Origin: JBILVQ01 sp044370375
GTDB lineage: Bacteria > Bacteroidota > Bacteroidia > UBA4408
Direction: 5' to 3'
Length of the DNA: 5,737 nt
Assembly: GCA_044370375.1 (NCBI GenBank)
Contig: JBILVQ010000192.1
Location: forward strand, 1-5,737
Shown: positions 5,551 through 5,737 of the stretch, one piece after another
Layout of the letters: each line of letters starts with the position of its first letter
How positions within the stretch are numbered: position 1 is the stretch's first letter
Position numbers and translations under genes: made by a program
The notes under the pieces: model-generated
Database searches by the model: none
Told to the model about the DNA's origin: nothing
Seen by the model: the letters and a program-made list of their open reading frames with translations, nothing else

Positions 5551-5737
5551 ATGAAAATGAAAACAACACTCCTACTTTTTTTATTAATGAGCATGCATCA
5601 ACTCATTGCACAAACTACTCCATCACAAAAAATAGATGAATTTATTACGCAAAAAGGGGATGGATTTAATATTGCCTATGATAAGAAAGATGAAAAGACA
5701 TACAATGCTCTACTTTCCGAATATTTAGTACTACACG
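5551..5737 (+). CDS. secreted protein of unknown function, 3' end outside the window
   Basis: The first 62 codons of a gene are open to the window edge. Residues 1-20 are a signal peptide (MKMKTTLLLFLLMSMHQLIA) with the Ala-Gln cleavage point common in Bacteroidota, so the product is exported to the periplasm or beyond. There is no lipobox cysteine. The mature start, with KIDEFITQKGDGFNIAYDKKDEKTYNALLSEYLVLH, looks helical and charged, and could be the first helices of a TPR-like or other helical domain, but this is too little to name a family. The ATG at 5551 has an A-rich leader (aaaacaagaaaa); the second Met at codon 3 would also work. The likely ECF promoter directly upstream suggests an envelope-stress or signal-dependent role (inference). 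Confidence 0.75.
   Translation, partial: MKMKTTLLLFLLMSMHQLIAQTTPSQKIDEFITQKGDGFNIAYDKKDEKTYNALLSEYLVLH

Noticed and set aside
1..5737. CRISPR array, tRNA or rRNA genes
   Set aside because: No regularly spaced identical repeats with unique spacers, and no tRNA-like cloverleaf or rRNA sequence was recognised on either strand.

Overview
The window looks like a chromosomal piece of a member of the Bacteroidota (Sphingobacteriia/Chitinophagia/Flavobacteriia-like). The support is an AT-rich sequence with A-rich, weakly Shine-Dalgarno leaders, signal peptides ending in Ala-Gln, a carboxypeptidase-regulatory-like plus TonB receptor paired with a DUF4249 lipoprotein, and promoter-like sites of the TTTG / TAnnTTTG type. 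Every gene recognised is on the + strand.

Positions 12-3943 hold three genes: a Crp/Fnr-type regulator (12-581), a full-length TonB-dependent outer-membrane receptor (654-3077) and, 11 bases later, a DUF4249 lipoprotein (3089-3943). The last two are almost certainly one operon encoding an outer-membrane uptake or binding pair of unknown substrate. The regulator lies 72 bases upstream and may control it, but nothing in the sequence proves this.

Positions 3944-5004 look like an inserted, cassette-like module. A 134-base imperfect inverted repeat (4150-4283) is built like an integron attC site, with a 6/7 match to each core box and arms that pair. It carries in its loop a consensus Bacteroidota promoter (TTTG, 19 bases, TAAATTTG) pointing at a DJ-1/PfpI-family gene (4321-4899). 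That gene uses GAC for 12 of 14 aspartates, whereas the DUF4249 gene next door uses GAC for 4 of 14, which fits a separate origin. A terminator-like hairpin follows it.

Positions 5005-5550 are non-coding as far as I can see but dense in inverted repeats. The strongest is a 53-base nested hairpin (5248-5300) with perfect 15-bp outer and 8-bp inner arms. The region ends with a candidate ECF-sigma promoter (TGTAAC, 16 bases, CGTC) just before a secreted protein gene (5551-5737) that is cut off by the window edge.

The most interesting points are the attC-like element with a built-in promoter, the 53-base nested hairpin, and the possible ECF-controlled secreted protein. No complete new defence or mobile system can be demonstrated from this sequence.
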